A stretch of 64,000 nucleotides of DNA from Verrucomicrobiota bacterium (GTDB lineage Bacteria; Verrucomicrobiota; Verrucomicrobiia; Opitutales; Opitutaceae), in the NCBI GenBank assembly GCA_016222805.1, contig JACRQG010000013.1, positions 248,001 through 312,000 on the forward strand, written 5' to 3'. Position numbers and translations under genes: made by a program. Shown in pieces: positions 36,215-46,499 of this stretch (the first letter of the stretch is position 1; the number at the start of each line of letters is the position of its first letter). The notes under the pieces were generated by a model. It saw only the letters and a list, made by a program, of their open reading frames with translations. It searched no databases and had not been told where the DNA came from.

Positions 36215-37579
36215 TCAGGCGAAGAGATCCGACGCGGTCCGGCTGAGGAAATCCTCCATGTACGCCGTCGTGGCTTTGCCTTCGATGAAGACCGGGTCAG
36301 CCATGATGGCGCGGTGGAGGGGAATGGTGGTCTTGATGCCGCGAATCAGATACTCGCTCAGGGCGCGGTAGGCGCGCTCCAGTGCGGTCTTCCGGGACGA
36401 CCCGACGCAGATCAGCTTTCCAATCATCGAGTCGTAGTAGGGCGGGATCGTATAACCGCTGTAGACGTGGGAGTCGACACGAACGCCGTGGCCGCCGGGG
36501 GCGTAGTAGAGCCCGATGGTGCCGGGGGAAGGGGCAAAGTTGCGCGAGGGGTCCTCGGCGTTGATCCGGCACTCGATCGCGTGCTTTTCGAATTTCACGT
36601 CCCCCTGGTCGAAATCGAGCTTCTCGCCATTCGCGACCCGGATCTGCTGCTTGATCAGGTCGATGCCCGTGACTTCCTCCGTCACGGGGTGCTCGACCTG
36701 GATCCGCGTGTTCATCTCGATGAAGTAGAAGTTCCCCTTGGCATCGACGATGAACTCGATCGTGCCGGCATTCTCGTATTCCGCGGCCTCGGCCGCCTTG
36801 ACGGCCGCCTTGCCCATCCGCTTGCGCAGATCGGCGGTCACGAACGGCGACGGGGATTCCTCGATCAGTTTCTGGTGCCGGCGCTGCACCGAGCAGTCGC
36901 GCTCCCCCAGATGCAGGACTTTGCCATGGGAATCGGCGAGGATCTGAAACTCGATATGCCGGGGGCGCTCGACGTACTTCTCGATGTACACCGCCCCGTT
37001 TCCGAAGGCCTTTTCGGCTTCTCCGCGGGCCACATGGTACTCCTTGGCGAAGGAGACATCGTTGTGAGCGATGCGCATGCCTCGTCCCCCGCCGCCCGCC
37101 ACGGCCTTGATGATGACGGGGTAGCCGATTTTGCGCGCCACCTTGACCGCGTCGGCCTCCGAATCGACCGGGCCGTCAGAGCCCGGCACGATCGGCACGC
37201 CCGCCTTGCGCACAGTGTCCTTGGCTACCGACTTATCGCCCATCATTTTGATGGACTTGGATTTGGGGCCAATGAACTTAATGTTACATGATTCGCACTG
37301 TTCGGCGAACTTGGCATTCTCCGACAGGAAGCCGTAACCGGGATGGATCGCATCCACGTCGGCGATTTCGGCCGCGCTGATGATTCGGTCCGCGCGCAAA
37401 TAGCTGTCAGCACTGCGGTTACCACCGATGCAGATGGCCTCGTCGGCGAGTTGGACGTGCAGTGACTGCACGTCGGCTTCCGAGTACACCGCGAGGGTCT
37501 TGATCCCCAACTCGCGACAGGCTCGAACGATGCGCAGGGCGATTTCGCCGCGGTTGGCGATCAGTACTTTCTGAATCAT
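36215..37579 (-). CDS. accC: Acetyl-CoA carboxylase, biotin carboxylase subunit
   Basis: ATP-grasp enzyme that carboxylates biotin on AccB, the first step of fatty acid synthesis. The 454-aa protein has [25 protein letters not shown], the Gly loop [27 protein letters not shown] with the catalytic Glu/Arg/His, and [14 protein letters not shown]. Length normal. Its ATG overlaps the accB stop (TGATG), so translation is coupled. It ends 53 nt before the esterase gene start on the same strand, which may read through. Confidence 0.97.
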   Translation of the reverse strand: MIQKVLIANRGEIALRIVRACRELGIKTLAVYSEADVQSLHVQLADEAICIGGNRSADSYLRADRIISAAEIADVDAIHPGYGFLSENAKFAEQCESCNIKFIGPKSKSIKMMGDKSVAKDTVRKAGVPIVPGSDGPVDSEADAVKVARKIGYPVIIKAVAGGGGRGMRIAHNDVSFAKEYHVARGEAEKAFGNGAVYIEKYVERPRHIEFQILADSHGKVLHLGERDCSVQRRHQKLIEESPSPFVTADLRKRMGKAAVKAAEAAEYENAGTIEFIVDAKGNFYFIEMNTRIQVEHPVTEEVTGIDLIKQQIRVANGEKLDFDQGDVKFEKHAIECRINAEDPSRNFAPSPGTIGLYYAPGGHGVRVDSHVYSGYTIPPYYDSMIGKLICVGSSRKTALERAYRALSEYLIRGIKTTIPLHRAIMADPVFIEGKATTAYMEDFLSRTASDLFA

Positions 37580-38073
37580 CAGGAGCTCTGCTTGATCTTG
37601 AACAGACGCTGGCCGTATTCGACCGGCTGGCCGTTATCCACCAGCACCTCCAGCACGGTCCCCTTGGTTTCGGCCTGGATCTCGTTCATGATCTTCATCG
37701 CCTCGATGATGCAGACGACCGAGTTTTCCACGATTTTCGCGCCGACATCTGTGAAAGGCTTACTTTCCGGGGAGGCGGCGCGATAGAAGGTACCCACCAT
37801 GGGGGACTTGATGTAGCTCACCCCTGCTTCTTCAGCCGCGGCGGCGGCCGGGGCTGGTGCGGGAGCGGCAGCGGCCGCCACCGGCAGGGGCATCGGGGGA
37901 ACCGTGTCGACCTGCACAAACGGCGGATTGGAGCCCCGGACGGTGCTCACCACCGGCAGTCCATTCGTCCCCCGTCGAATCTTGAGCTTAAAACCCTCTT
38001 CTTCCACCGCGAACTCGGTCAACTCCGAGCGCTTCATCAACTCGATGATCTGTTTGATCTGTTTGAGGTCCAA
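37579..38073 (-). CDS. accB: Acetyl-CoA carboxylase, biotin carboxyl carrier protein
   Basis: Biotin-bearing subunit, 164 aa. The family start [30 protein letters not shown] corresponds to the TTG at 38073; the open frame upstream to 38217 is not conserved. An Ala/Pro linker ([18 protein letters not shown]) leads to the lipoyl-type domain with the biotin site EAMKIMNE. It heads the accB-accC operon. The promoter must lie in 38074-38195, which I could not resolve further. Confidence 0.93.
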   Translation of the reverse strand: MDLKQIKQIIELMKRSELTEFAVEEEGFKLKIRRGTNGLPVVSTVRGSNPPFVQVDTVPPMPLPVAAAAAPAPAPAAAAAEEAGVSYIKSPMVGTFYRAASPESKPFTDVGAKIVENSVVCIIEAMKIMNEIQAETKGTVLEVLVDNGQPVEYGQRLFKIKQSS

Positions 38074-38194
38074 AGGAAGCCTTGGTTGTGTGTTGAGTGG
38101 GCTGGAAGCGTTAGTGTGCTTTTGCGGAGGGCCGTTCAAAAGAAAGCCGCGGCTGCGCGCAATACCTGATTTTTCTCCTCTTGCCGAGAATTGG

Positions 38195-38220
38195 CAAAAG
38201 CGCCCGAAAGCGGGCATTTT
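38195..38220 (-). terminator. Possible terminator downstream of htpG
   Basis: Hairpin GCCCG/CGGGC with a four-base loop at 38202-38215. On the minus strand the stem is followed by GCTTTTG; on the plus strand by ATTTTC. It lies about 230 nt past the htpG stop and upstream of accB, so it could close htpG transcription in either view. Confidence 0.4.
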
Positions 38221-38234
38221 CTGCGCAGAATCAG

Positions 38235-38353
38235 GCGAAAATGGCCCAAAAGCCCGGAATTTTCCTCAAATTCGCGATGGCAATTTCGCGAGACTCGATG
38301 GGAAGAATCGCGCGATTTTCGGCGTTTTTTCGCCCTTTTTGGCCATTTTGCGC
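38235..38353. repeat. Imperfect long inverted repeat in the accB-htpG gap
   Basis: Arms of 18-19 nt, GCGAAAATGGCCCAAAAG (38235-38252) and CTTTTTGGCCATTTTGCGC (38335-38353), complementary apart from two differences, with 82 nt between. The inner part carries smaller palindromes (AATCGCGCGATT; CGCGA..TCGCG). The area is visibly more A/T-rich than its surroundings. Nothing else occupies the 369-nt gap 38074-38442 except the hairpin at 38202. Confidence 0.6.
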
Positions 38354-38442
38354 GGTTTTTCGTATCCGGCGAATGAGGACCGGTTCGGCGTCAACACTGA
38401 CGCCGGTGTCTCCCAAAACCGCCTCGGTACCTGACGAAAGGG

Positions 38443-40284
38443 TCAGACGCTTTCGAGCAATTTGTTCAGACGAGCCACCATTGCGGTCGGGTCGTCGAGC
38501 AGCCCGGCGGCGATCAGGGCGTTGTCGAGCAGTTGTTCGCCGACAAGTTTGGCCCGGTCCGGGTTGGCGGTGTGCGTCTCGAAGAGGCGCTTGATCACAG
38601 GGTGCCGCGGGTTGATCTCGAGGTTGACCCTCAGCGGACTGTCGGCGCCATCGCGGTTCAGCGCCTTCATCATGCGCCGCATGTGCGGCGACATAAACTT
38701 GTCGGCGTTCAGGGCCAGAACGGGTGAGTTGACCAAGCGGTCGCTTGCCTTCACCTCTGCGACTCTTTCTCCCAAGGTCTCCTTCAGCCAGGCGGTGAGT
38801 TTCTTGGTGTCGTCTTCGCTCAGTGCGCCCTCCGCCTGAGGGAGATCCGCGAGTTTGACGTCGGCGTGGTCGGCCGCCGTGAGTTTCTTCCCTTCAAACT
38901 CCCGGACGTTGTTCATCACGTACTCATCCACGGCTTCGTAGCAAAACAATACCTCCAGGTTACGGGCTTTGAGTCCCTCCAGATAGGGCCCGCTTTCAAT
39001 GGCCGCACGGTTAGGGCCGACCAAGTAATAGATCTCCTTTTGGTCGGCGCCCATTCGCGACACATAGTCCGCCAGCGATGTCGACTTGCCCTTCTCGGTA
39101 AGCGATGATTCAAAGCGCAAGAGCTTGGTCAGTTGATCCTTATGCGTGTAGTCGAGCGCGGCTCCCTCTTTGAGGAAGTGGCCAAACTCCTGGTAGAAGT
39201 CCGCGAACCCTTCAGGACGATTGCGTGCTTCCTCTTCCAGGAATTTCAGGAAGCGCTTGGTTATGACCTTGTTAAGCTTCTCGATCAGGGACTTGTCCTG
39301 CATCGTCTCCCGCGAGATGTTCAGCGGAAGATCCTCGCTATCGACGACCCCTTTCAGGAACCGAAGCCACTCCGGGAGCAGGTCCTTCGGCTTGGCATCA
39401 ATCAGGACCTTTCGGCAATAGAGGGAAACCGACGGTTCAAGACGCGAGAAGCCCAACTTTTCCGTGTTGTCCTTGGGGACAAACAGCAGGGAGTTGATGG
39501 CCAGCGGCGCGTCGGCGCTGAAATGAAGTCGGAGGCGGGGATCATCCACCGCGTGAGCCTGAAACTTGTAGAACTCGGTGTATTCCTCGTCCTTGACCTC
39601 GTTCTTGTTGCGGAGCCAGAGGGCCTGAACGGTATTGATCCGCTTGCCGTTGAGATTGATGGGAAAGGAGACGAAGGCGCTGTAGCGTTCGAGGATCCCC
39701 TTGATCTTCCAATCCTGGGCGAAGTCGGCGCATTCATCCTTCAACTCGATGACGATCTTGGCGCCGCGCCTTTCGCCCTCGCTGGCCTCGATCTCATAGC
39801 TGCCGGAACCGTCGCTTGACCACACCTGGCCGGGCTCCGCGGTCCGCCAGGAGTGGGAATACACCTTGACCGACTTGGCCACCATGAAGGCGGAGTAGAA
39901 GCCCACGCCGAACTGGCCGATTAGGTTGGCGTTCTTCTGGGCGCCTTCGCCCAACGCCTTGAGGAAGGCCTTGGAGCCGGAATGGGCGATCGTCCCGAGA
40001 TTTTCGATGAGTTCGGAACGAGACATGCCCACCCCGAAATCCTGGATCGTGATCCGCTTGGCCTTGTCGTCGGTGGTGACGTTGATCTCGAGGTCGAGCT
40101 TCTCGTCGAAGATCTCCTTTTCCGTGAGCTGGAGGTGGCGGAGTTTCTCCAGGGCGTCGGAGGCATTCGAAATCAGCTCGCGAACGAAGATCTCCTTCTC
40201 GGTGTAGAGCGAGTGGATGACGATATCGAGCAGCTGCTTGATCTCGGCTTGGAATTCGAACTTCTGAGGCGTGGAGGTGGACAT
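38443..40284 (-). CDS. htpG: Chaperone HtpG (Hsp90)
   Basis: Full Hsp90 homologue, 613 aa from ATG 40284 (a GTG at 40314 would add ten residues). The GHKL ATPase domain opens EFQAEIKQLLDIVIHSLYTEKE, with the ATP-site Asn in ELISNASDALEKL, the Asp in IQDFGVGM and the lid GQFGVGFYSAFMV. Middle domain catalytic Arg region NISRETMQ and a C-terminal dimerisation domain follow. It works with the DnaK system (grpE-dnaJ at 4 kb) but is transcribed alone here. Confidence 0.97.
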   Translation of the reverse strand: MSTSTPQKFEFQAEIKQLLDIVIHSLYTEKEIFVRELISNASDALEKLRHLQLTEKEIFDEKLDLEINVTTDDKAKRITIQDFGVGMSRSELIENLGTIAHSGSKAFLKALGEGAQKNANLIGQFGVGFYSAFMVAKSVKVYSHSWRTAEPGQVWSSDGSGSYEIEASEGERRGAKIVIELKDECADFAQDWKIKGILERYSAFVSFPINLNGKRINTVQALWLRNKNEVKDEEYTEFYKFQAHAVDDPRLRLHFSADAPLAINSLLFVPKDNTEKLGFSRLEPSVSLYCRKVLIDAKPKDLLPEWLRFLKGVVDSEDLPLNISRETMQDKSLIEKLNKVITKRFLKFLEEEARNRPEGFADFYQEFGHFLKEGAALDYTHKDQLTKLLRFESSLTEKGKSTSLADYVSRMGADQKEIYYLVGPNRAAIESGPYLEGLKARNLEVLFCYEAVDEYVMNNVREFEGKKLTAADHADVKLADLPQAEGALSEDDTKKLTAWLKETLGERVAEVKASDRLVNSPVLALNADKFMSPHMRRMMKALNRDGADSPLRVNLEINPRHPVIKRLFETHTANPDRAKLVGEQLLDNALIAAGLLDDPTAMVARLNKLLESV

Positions 40285-40433
40285 GGAGTGAAAGGGAGTC
40301 GGTTCGACGGACACGAGTGCCCGCCGTCCGGATGGAAGCCGCTACTTTAGCAGGCAGAAGGAAAAATCAAGCAGACGCTGGGCGGGGGCGGTTGGCGAGC
40401 CCGCGGATCCCGCGGCCCACCGCAGCCTCCCGG

Positions 40434-41957
40434 CTACCGGCCAATCTGGGAGGCCAGGGCTCGTTCGAACTGCTCGGCGCCCTGACGGCGGGGCCAGTCG
40501 GGCGGCATGTCGCGCAAGGCCTGCCGGGCATCCTCCAGCGCACCGACAAGGTTTCCCATCTGCTGGCGAAACGAAGCGCGTTGAAGGCGCGCATCATAAA
40601 GTGCGGGCGAGAGGCCGAGCGCGCGGTCCAGCTCCCGCAGGCCCTCGTCGCGTCGGCCGGAGAGGAAGAACAGGATGCCGCGGTTCGCGATGGATTTGGC
40701 GTGGCGGGGGGCGAAGCGCAGCGCGATCTCGTTGGCGGCCAGGGCGCGGTCCGGGTGGCCATTCTGGAGGTGGTCGATCGAGCGGCGATTGTAGGTATCA
40801 GGATTCGCGAAGTCCGGCGGGTTGCCGACACGTTCCAGTTCGGCGGTGACCGACAGCACCGGCACGCTGTGCCAGAGTGCGGTGGTCCCGGGCGCGGCGA
40901 TGATATGCTGGGCGGGTAGCAGCAGGTTTCCGGCGCCGAGCCACGGCAGCAACCGCCGGGCCCGGTCGGGCGAGTCCCGCCAAAGCACCAATCCGCCGGC
41001 GATGACAGCGGGAAGGGCGACGGAGGCAGATCGGCTGAGATCATCCGCGACGCAGAGGCTGACCCAGACCGCCAGCAGCACGAACGCCGCGCTGATCCGG
41101 CGGAGCCGGTCCCGTGGCGCAAGCAGAACGCTGCAGGCCAGGAGGACCCAGCCCAGGCGCAGTCCGTTCCAAAGGCCCCAGCCCATGACCCAGATCGGAG
41201 CCGGCAGGAGCGGCCGGTCGCCCCAATAGCGGGAGCTGGTCGCGCGGAAGCCGGAGAGCTCACAGCCCAACCGGACGGCTGCGTAGGGAGCGATGCCGGC
41301 GAGCAGCAGGCCGGCGGCCTTCAGCAGTTCTCCGCGCGTCGGCGGGCTCGGGCGATCGGCGCCGAGGGCGCGCACCGCCAGGCAGAGGGGCAGCGACAGC
41401 AGGAAACGCTCGTCGATCCATGGAGCAACCAGGGCGGCCAGGAGCAGGGTCGCCCCGTGCCGCCCGAAACACGCGAGCAGGATTGCGAGGATCAGCCACG
41501 AATCGTGATACGCCAGCCAACCGGTGGAGACGAAAAACCACGACGAGGTGGCAGCGAGCACGGTGAGGGCCACCGTGGGCAGGAGGTCGCGGGTGGATCG
41601 CCAGACTAGGCCGGCGGTTGCGAACACGGTGGCGAGGCAACCGATGTGAGGCAACGCGAGGTACCAGGCCGGAGGCAGAGCAAGGTAGTGCCCGATCACC
41701 GGCCAAAACAGCCGCCACTCGATCACGCGGTTCACCGGGTCGTCGATGCGTTGCCAGGGATCGGCCAACTGGCGCAAGGCGTGGAACGCCCGATGAAACT
41801 CCGGTTGCAGGGCGACAATGTCACCCAGCGGCGCGCCTGCCGCGGGCCAGAGCCAGAAGCGCGGGCTGAAGCACGTGATCGTCAGCAACACTACGCCAGT
41901 GCCGGTCAGCGCGACCACCCGCGTGGCGGGCCACGAGTTCACGCGATCGAATCGCAT
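40434..41957 (-). CDS. Polytopic membrane protein with TPR-like tail
   Basis: Not assigned. The 507-aa protein has about 10 hydrophobic helices in the first 370 residues (for example VVALTGTGVVLLTITCF, ILLACFGRHGATLLLAALV) and a soluble C-terminal region (about 385-507) with TPR-like alpha-alpha repeats: ALAANEIALRFAPRHAKSIANRGILFFLSGRRDEGLRELDRALGLSP. The layout recalls oligosaccharide- or mannosyltransferase-like membrane enzymes with TPR tails, but no catalytic Asp-Asp or Asp-x-Glu motif is clear. It follows the CorC-like gene by 7 nt, so the two share a transcript. Confidence 0.6.
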   Translation of the reverse strand: MRFDRVNSWPATRVVALTGTGVVLLTITCFSPRFWLWPAAGAPLGDIVALQPEFHRAFHALRQLADPWQRIDDPVNRVIEWRLFWPVIGHYLALPPAWYLALPHIGCLATVFATAGLVWRSTRDLLPTVALTVLAATSSWFFVSTGWLAYHDSWLILAILLACFGRHGATLLLAALVAPWIDERFLLSLPLCLAVRALGADRPSPPTRGELLKAAGLLLAGIAPYAAVRLGCELSGFRATSSRYWGDRPLLPAPIWVMGWGLWNGLRLGWVLLACSVLLAPRDRLRRISAAFVLLAVWVSLCVADDLSRSASVALPAVIAGGLVLWRDSPDRARRLLPWLGAGNLLLPAQHIIAAPGTTALWHSVPVLSVTAELERVGNPPDFANPDTYNRRSIDHLQNGHPDRALAANEIALRFAPRHAKSIANRGILFFLSGRRDEGLRELDRALGLSPALYDARLQRASFRQQMGNLVGALEDARQALRDMPPDWPRRQGAEQFERALASQIGR

Positions 41958-41964
41958 GGAGCCT

Positions 41965-43284
41965 TCAGGCCCGCCCGGCGGGCAGGCGTTCGACCTTGAT
42001 GCGGCGCGGGTTCTCGGCCGAGACCTCGGTCGCCGTGACCCGAAAGTCCCCGATGAGGAAGGCCTCGCCTCGTTTCAGGGGTTTTCCTTGGTGGCGTTCG
42101 GCCCAGGCGGCGACGGTCTCCCGCGGCTGCCATTCGAACGCCCAGCCCGTCTCCGCCTGGAGTTCGCGCATGGTGAAGAGGCCGCTGACCACGATATGGT
42201 TGTCGTCCTGGGCAAAGACCGGTCCGCGGCCGAGGTCGAGTTCATCGCGGATGTCGCCGACGATCTCTTCCAGCACGTCTTCGAAACTGACGATGCCCAC
42301 GGTCTTCAGCTCCGCATCCAGCACGATGGCCAGGTGGACGCGCGAGGTGCGGAAGAGCTCGATCATCGTATGGATCGGCGTCTTGAGCATGAAGGTGAGG
42401 ACCGGCCGGACCAGTGGCTCGAACGAGGCGTCGGGACCCAGGAGCTGGGTTTGCCAAAGCCACTCGCGCACCAGGACGACGCCCCGGACATCGTCCAGCG
42501 AACCGGCGCAGACCGGAAAGCGGCTGAAGCCCGCGGTCTGGGCCGTCCGCATGTTCTCGGCCATCGGTTTGTCGAGCCACAGGGCGATGATCTGCTCGCG
42601 GGGGCGCATCACCTGCTGCGCCGTAACCGTGCGCAGGCGCAGGGAGCGCACCATGATGCGGTTGATCAGGGCATCCCCGGGGTGGGAGTGACGGGCGTGA
42701 CTGAAGACGAACTCGAGTTCCTCGGAACTGAAGGTGTGTTCGCCTTCCTGACCGGGCTCGATCCCGAACCAGCGCAGGATCCGGTTGGCCGCGCCGTTGA
42801 GCAGCCAGATGAAGGGAAAGAAGAGGTAGTGAAACACCATCAGCGGCGCCGAAAGCCACAGGGTGGCGGCGCGGGCGTGCTGGATCGCGAACATCTTCGG
42901 TGCCTGTTCCCCGAGGACGATGTGCAGCGACGTGATCAGCACGAAGGCCGCGAGAAACGAGATCGAGTGCACCACCGTCGGGTCGGTGATGCCCCAGTCG
43001 GCGAGCCACGGTGACATCCGGCGGGCAATGAACGGCTCGCCCACCCAGCCGAGGCCCAGGCTCGCGAGCGTGATCCCGAGCTGGGTGGCGGAGAGGGCGG
43101 AGTCGAGATGATCGGTCGCCTTCAGCGCGAACTTGATCTTCCAGCCACCGGATTTCACCAGCGGGCGCAGCTGGCTGGCGCGGATCTTCACCAGGGCGAA
43201 CTCCGCCGCGACGAAGAAACCGTTGGCCGCCACCAGGGCGAGCACGAGCAGGACTTCCAGCAGGAACTTGAGAAACTCCGGCAT
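41965..43284 (-). CDS. CorC/HlyC-type (CNNM-CBS) membrane protein
   Basis: 439-aa protein with the DUF21/CNNM membrane domain (residues about 5-190; VAANGFFVAAEFALVKIRASQL, ASLGLGWVGEPFIA), two CBS domains (about 210-345; VMRPREQIIALWLD, LTFMLKTPIHTMIELF) and a CorC_HlyC tail (HIVVSGLFTMRELQAETGW). Family members export Mg/Co or modulate it; the hemolysin name is historical. Start ATG 43284. Operon with the membrane protein that follows. Confidence 0.9.
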   Translation of the reverse strand: MPEFLKFLLEVLLVLALVAANGFFVAAEFALVKIRASQLRPLVKSGGWKIKFALKATDHLDSALSATQLGITLASLGLGWVGEPFIARRMSPWLADWGITDPTVVHSISFLAAFVLITSLHIVLGEQAPKMFAIQHARAATLWLSAPLMVFHYLFFPFIWLLNGAANRILRWFGIEPGQEGEHTFSSEELEFVFSHARHSHPGDALINRIMVRSLRLRTVTAQQVMRPREQIIALWLDKPMAENMRTAQTAGFSRFPVCAGSLDDVRGVVLVREWLWQTQLLGPDASFEPLVRPVLTFMLKTPIHTMIELFRTSRVHLAIVLDAELKTVGIVSFEDVLEEIVGDIRDELDLGRGPVFAQDDNHIVVSGLFTMRELQAETGWAFEWQPRETVAAWAERHQGKPLKRGEAFLIGDFRVTATEVSAENPRRIKVERLPAGRA

Positions 43285-43480
43285 CAGCGGGCCACTTCCA
43301 CGCAGTCGGGCAGGGACATCACCTCCAGCCTGCGGGCGACGCTCCGGCGCACAAACGATTTTTTCCAGCCGCGGCGAGGTGACGCGGCTGGTTCTGCTGC
43401 GCTCCGGGTGAAGGGATCAGCACTTGCCCATGCGCCGCCGGACCAAGCCGGGGGTGGGGAAGCCGCCGTTCCTCCAGCGA

Positions 43481-46075
43481 TTACTCCGGTCGCGGGCGGA
43501 GGGGCGTGAGCGTTACCGGGCCGAGCAGGCCCGACGGGGTGAGCGGCCAGCCGGAGGCGTCGAACGGCTTGTAGTTGATATTCACGAAATTGATCTCGCG
43601 CATGATCTTCCACTTCTCCTTCCGCGCATCCATGTCGCGGATGCGGTTGGCGGCGAGGTTGGTGACCTCGAGTTCGAGGACGTGTCTTCCCGGGGCGAGA
43701 GGACCGCCGAGGCGCACCCGCATCGGCAGGCTCCACACCGTGCCGAGATCCCGCCCGTCGAGCCGCACCCGCGCGCTTTCGCGCACGTCACCGAGGTGTA
43801 GCATCCAGTCATCAGCGCGGGCGGCCGGAGCCTCAAACTCCAGCCGGTACCTAGCGGTGCCGGCAAAGCGCCTGGCGTCCTCGCTTCCAAGTTCAGTCCA
43901 CGATTTCAAGGCCGTGGTCTGCAGCGGCGCAGGCAGCGCCGGCCCACCCTTGAGGAACGTGATCGCCCAGTTGCCTGAAAGGGTCACCGGCGCGCCGGCG
44001 GGGTCCAGGACCGGCCACGCGGCGATTGCTCCAGTCGCGGCCGCGGAACTCGCCCGGAGCAGCAGCGATTCCCCCGGAGCAAGTTGCAGGAAGACCTCCA
44101 GTTCATTCTCACCGTTGGAACGGCTCCTGGCGACGCCGAACCGGCCGTCGAGTGGGTTCAGCACGAGGTAGCGGGCGGCATTGGCGAGGCCGAACCAGCC
44201 TTGCACGGGCTTGGCGGTGAGGTTCGTGAGAAAGTAGGCGCGGCCCTCCGGGGTCAGCCGGCGGATGAAGTTCAAGCCGGAATCGGCGAGGGATTCCCGG
44301 CGCACCCGAGTGGCGACCGTCGCCATGGGATCGGCGCGGACGATTGCCGTCGTCGCGGAAAGTTGCGCCAGCGCTTTCCGGAACGCGGCACGACGGGACT
44401 CCAACCGCCCGAAGCCCGGCACGTCTTCGGGGAGTTTCTCGAAGATCACGGTGGCTCCGTCCCGGGCGAGCGCGGCGAGCTTCTCGAGCGTGGCGACCGG
44501 CATCCGACGCGTCGCTGGCACGAGGATCATTTGGTAGCGCGATCCGGGCGTGCGGAGGGTGCCGCCCTCGAATCGCGTCTGTGCCAGCTGCGCATCCGAG
44601 ATGTAATCGAAGCCGTAGCCACGCTCCGTGAGGGCGCGGGCCAGGCGGCCGACCGGCTGGCCCGTGAGCCAGTCGACGTGGTGCACGGTCAGCATCCGGG
44701 CGAGACCGTCGGGGCTGTCCCAGATGTCCGCCAGCGGCCAGTACAGCAGGATGTCGTTGTCGGGTTGGCCGCGCTGCAGCACTGACTGCACGCGGGTGAG
44801 GTAGGCGTTGAGCGCCGAGAAGTCATCCCACCACGGGTTGTTGGGATTGAACTGCGTCGAGGCGTAGAAGAGCCACCCCGGCCAGGGGGCATCCTGCGGG
44901 GAAAACACGGTTCCGTGAAAGAAGATGTGGTTGATGCCCTCGGCGAGGATGCGATCGAGTTCGGGCTTGGTGTAGGCGAGGGACTCCTTCCAGTGATCGC
45001 GCAGCCAGGTGGCGCTTTCGCTCGAGGCGAGCGGACGGCCCAACACGTGGGCGGCGGACGAAGCCATGCGCACGACCAGCGATTCCGGCAGATCCTGGTC
45101 GTGGCGGACCTCGTCGGCGGCGCGGCGCAGGCCGGGGATGGGAAACGGCGTGGAGCCGAAGACCTCGGTCTCCGGAATGTCGACCGAGCCGTACAGGTCG
45201 AGGAGGTTGGCCGGGGCTCCGTGCGACTGGTTGCGGACGACGAAGCCATGGCGATGCGACCAGTCGATCCAGGTGCGGAGGAAGTCGAGGTGCAGCCGGC
45301 CGAGCGACTCGCGATAGTCGGCCTTGATGCGGGCCAGGGTGTCGCGGTCGAGGGACTTCACGTCGGCCGCGTTGCGGGTGGTCAGTGCCTCGGCGTAGGT
45401 TTGCAGATCATACCCGTGCATCTCTCGAAAGACTTCCGGGAGACGGGCGGTCCAGTTGGCATTAAAGTACTCGAAGGAGTCGTGAAATTGCCCGCGCACG
45501 AGGCCGCGCGGGAAGCTGGCGAAGGCGCGCGAGAAAGGCGCGAGGTACCTCTCCAGGGCGGCGGGCGAGAAGGGATCCACCACCAGGCCTTCGCCGCCCG
45601 GCGCCGCGCGCTTGACCATCATCTTGCCCGGTTCGCCGACCAGCTTGCCCTCCCGAAGGGCGACGCGCTGCAGACCGTCCGTGGCCGTGATCCAGGGGCC
45701 GCCGAAGGGCCAGCCGGTGCCGGTGGCCATATCGACCCCCAAGCCGAGCCGCTGCGCCTCGCGCCCGGTGTGCTCGAGCATCTCCATCCACTGGGGGGAA
45801 AGAAACTCCAGGTAGCGCGACTCGTAGCCGTTGGCGCCGTAGATCGGCGTGATTTCAACGCCGCCGACGCCGGCCCGGGCGAGTTTCTCCAGCTGCCACG
45901 TGAGGCTGGCCTTGTCGACCGCGCTCCCGGGCCACCACCAGCGCGTCCAGGGCTTGTTTTCGCGGGTGACCGCCGGCCAGGGGGAGGGCGGAGCAACGGG
46001 AGACGCCGCCGGAGCGGAAACGGTGGTGAGGGCGGACAGGGCGAGGAGCGCGAGCAGAAGGCGAAGAGGACGCAT
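43481..46075 (-). CDS. GH106-like glycoside hydrolase (alpha-L-rhamnosidase type)
   Basis: 864-aa secreted protein with a signal peptide (LLLALLALSALTTVSAPAA). The catalytic part opens KPWTRWWWPGSAVDKASLTWQLEKLARAGVGGVEITPIYG, characteristic of the GH106 / large GH2-like family; FHDSFEYFNANWTARLPEVFREMHGYD follows near 200 with conserved Asp/Glu, and beta-sandwich domains end it (LHLGDVRESARVRLDGRDLGTVW). GH106 enzymes release rhamnose from pectin rhamnogalacturonan. That substrate matches the pectate lyase locus 10 kb away. Family is recognised by pattern only. Confidence 0.82.
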   Translation of the reverse strand: MRPLRLLLALLALSALTTVSAPAASPVAPPSPWPAVTRENKPWTRWWWPGSAVDKASLTWQLEKLARAGVGGVEITPIYGANGYESRYLEFLSPQWMEMLEHTGREAQRLGLGVDMATGTGWPFGGPWITATDGLQRVALREGKLVGEPGKMMVKRAAPGGEGLVVDPFSPAALERYLAPFSRAFASFPRGLVRGQFHDSFEYFNANWTARLPEVFREMHGYDLQTYAEALTTRNAADVKSLDRDTLARIKADYRESLGRLHLDFLRTWIDWSHRHGFVVRNQSHGAPANLLDLYGSVDIPETEVFGSTPFPIPGLRRAADEVRHDQDLPESLVVRMASSAAHVLGRPLASSESATWLRDHWKESLAYTKPELDRILAEGINHIFFHGTVFSPQDAPWPGWLFYASTQFNPNNPWWDDFSALNAYLTRVQSVLQRGQPDNDILLYWPLADIWDSPDGLARMLTVHHVDWLTGQPVGRLARALTERGYGFDYISDAQLAQTRFEGGTLRTPGSRYQMILVPATRRMPVATLEKLAALARDGATVIFEKLPEDVPGFGRLESRRAAFRKALAQLSATTAIVRADPMATVATRVRRESLADSGLNFIRRLTPEGRAYFLTNLTAKPVQGWFGLANAARYLVLNPLDGRFGVARSRSNGENELEVFLQLAPGESLLLRASSAAATGAIAAWPVLDPAGAPVTLSGNWAITFLKGGPALPAPLQTTALKSWTELGSEDARRFAGTARYRLEFEAPAARADDWMLHLGDVRESARVRLDGRDLGTVWSLPMRVRLGGPLAPGRHVLELEVTNLAANRIRDMDARKEKWKIMREINFVNINYKPFDASGWPLTPSGLLGPVTLTPLRPRPE

Positions 46076-46499
46076 GGCGAAAGTCGGTTCTCAGGAGGTT
46101 GAGAGGATTACAGCAGTGAGGCTCAGCGCCCCGCGGCAAAAACGCGAAGGCGGAACTGGCGGGGCAAGGTCGCTCCGTCCACATGAATCCGGTGGCGCCG
46201 CGAGACGGGGGAGAGTCACAAATCGAGGTTGTTGCCGCGCCCGCACGCGGCAACGGAGGAGGACCCGGACAGTCCAGAAGGCGCGGCGCGCCGGTGACGA
46301 CCCGGAAGCACCCCCTGCGGCGCTCGTACACAGGCAAAGGTGAATCACGCAGGAGGTAGCCGGCTTCGGTGGGGCCGACTTCTGCCGCGCCAATCGCAGG
46401 TGCCGGCCGGGGTCGGCGCCCTCGGCTACATGAGAATCGTCGCGACCGGGTGTGCAGACGATAGACCTTGGCACACCTCCACGGTGGGAGGCTTGCAGG
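46076..46499. other. 424-nt intergenic region with GC hairpin
   Basis: Between the GH106-like gene start and the livF stop. At 46231-46254 a perfect 9-bp stem GTTGCCGCG/CGCGGCAAC encloses a six-base loop, a strong hairpin without a T run. A smaller hairpin, CCTCC/GGAGG, lies near 46475-46491 just after livF. No gene or riboswitch is recognised. Confidence 0.45.

Noticed and set aside
38160-38201. GCAATACC as a sixth copy of the 40-nt element
   Set aside because: First base differs and CTAT is absent at the required distance.
46076-46499. Riboswitch upstream of the GH106-like gene
   Set aside because: Hairpins are present but no conserved cobalamin, TPP or SAM core motif is visible.
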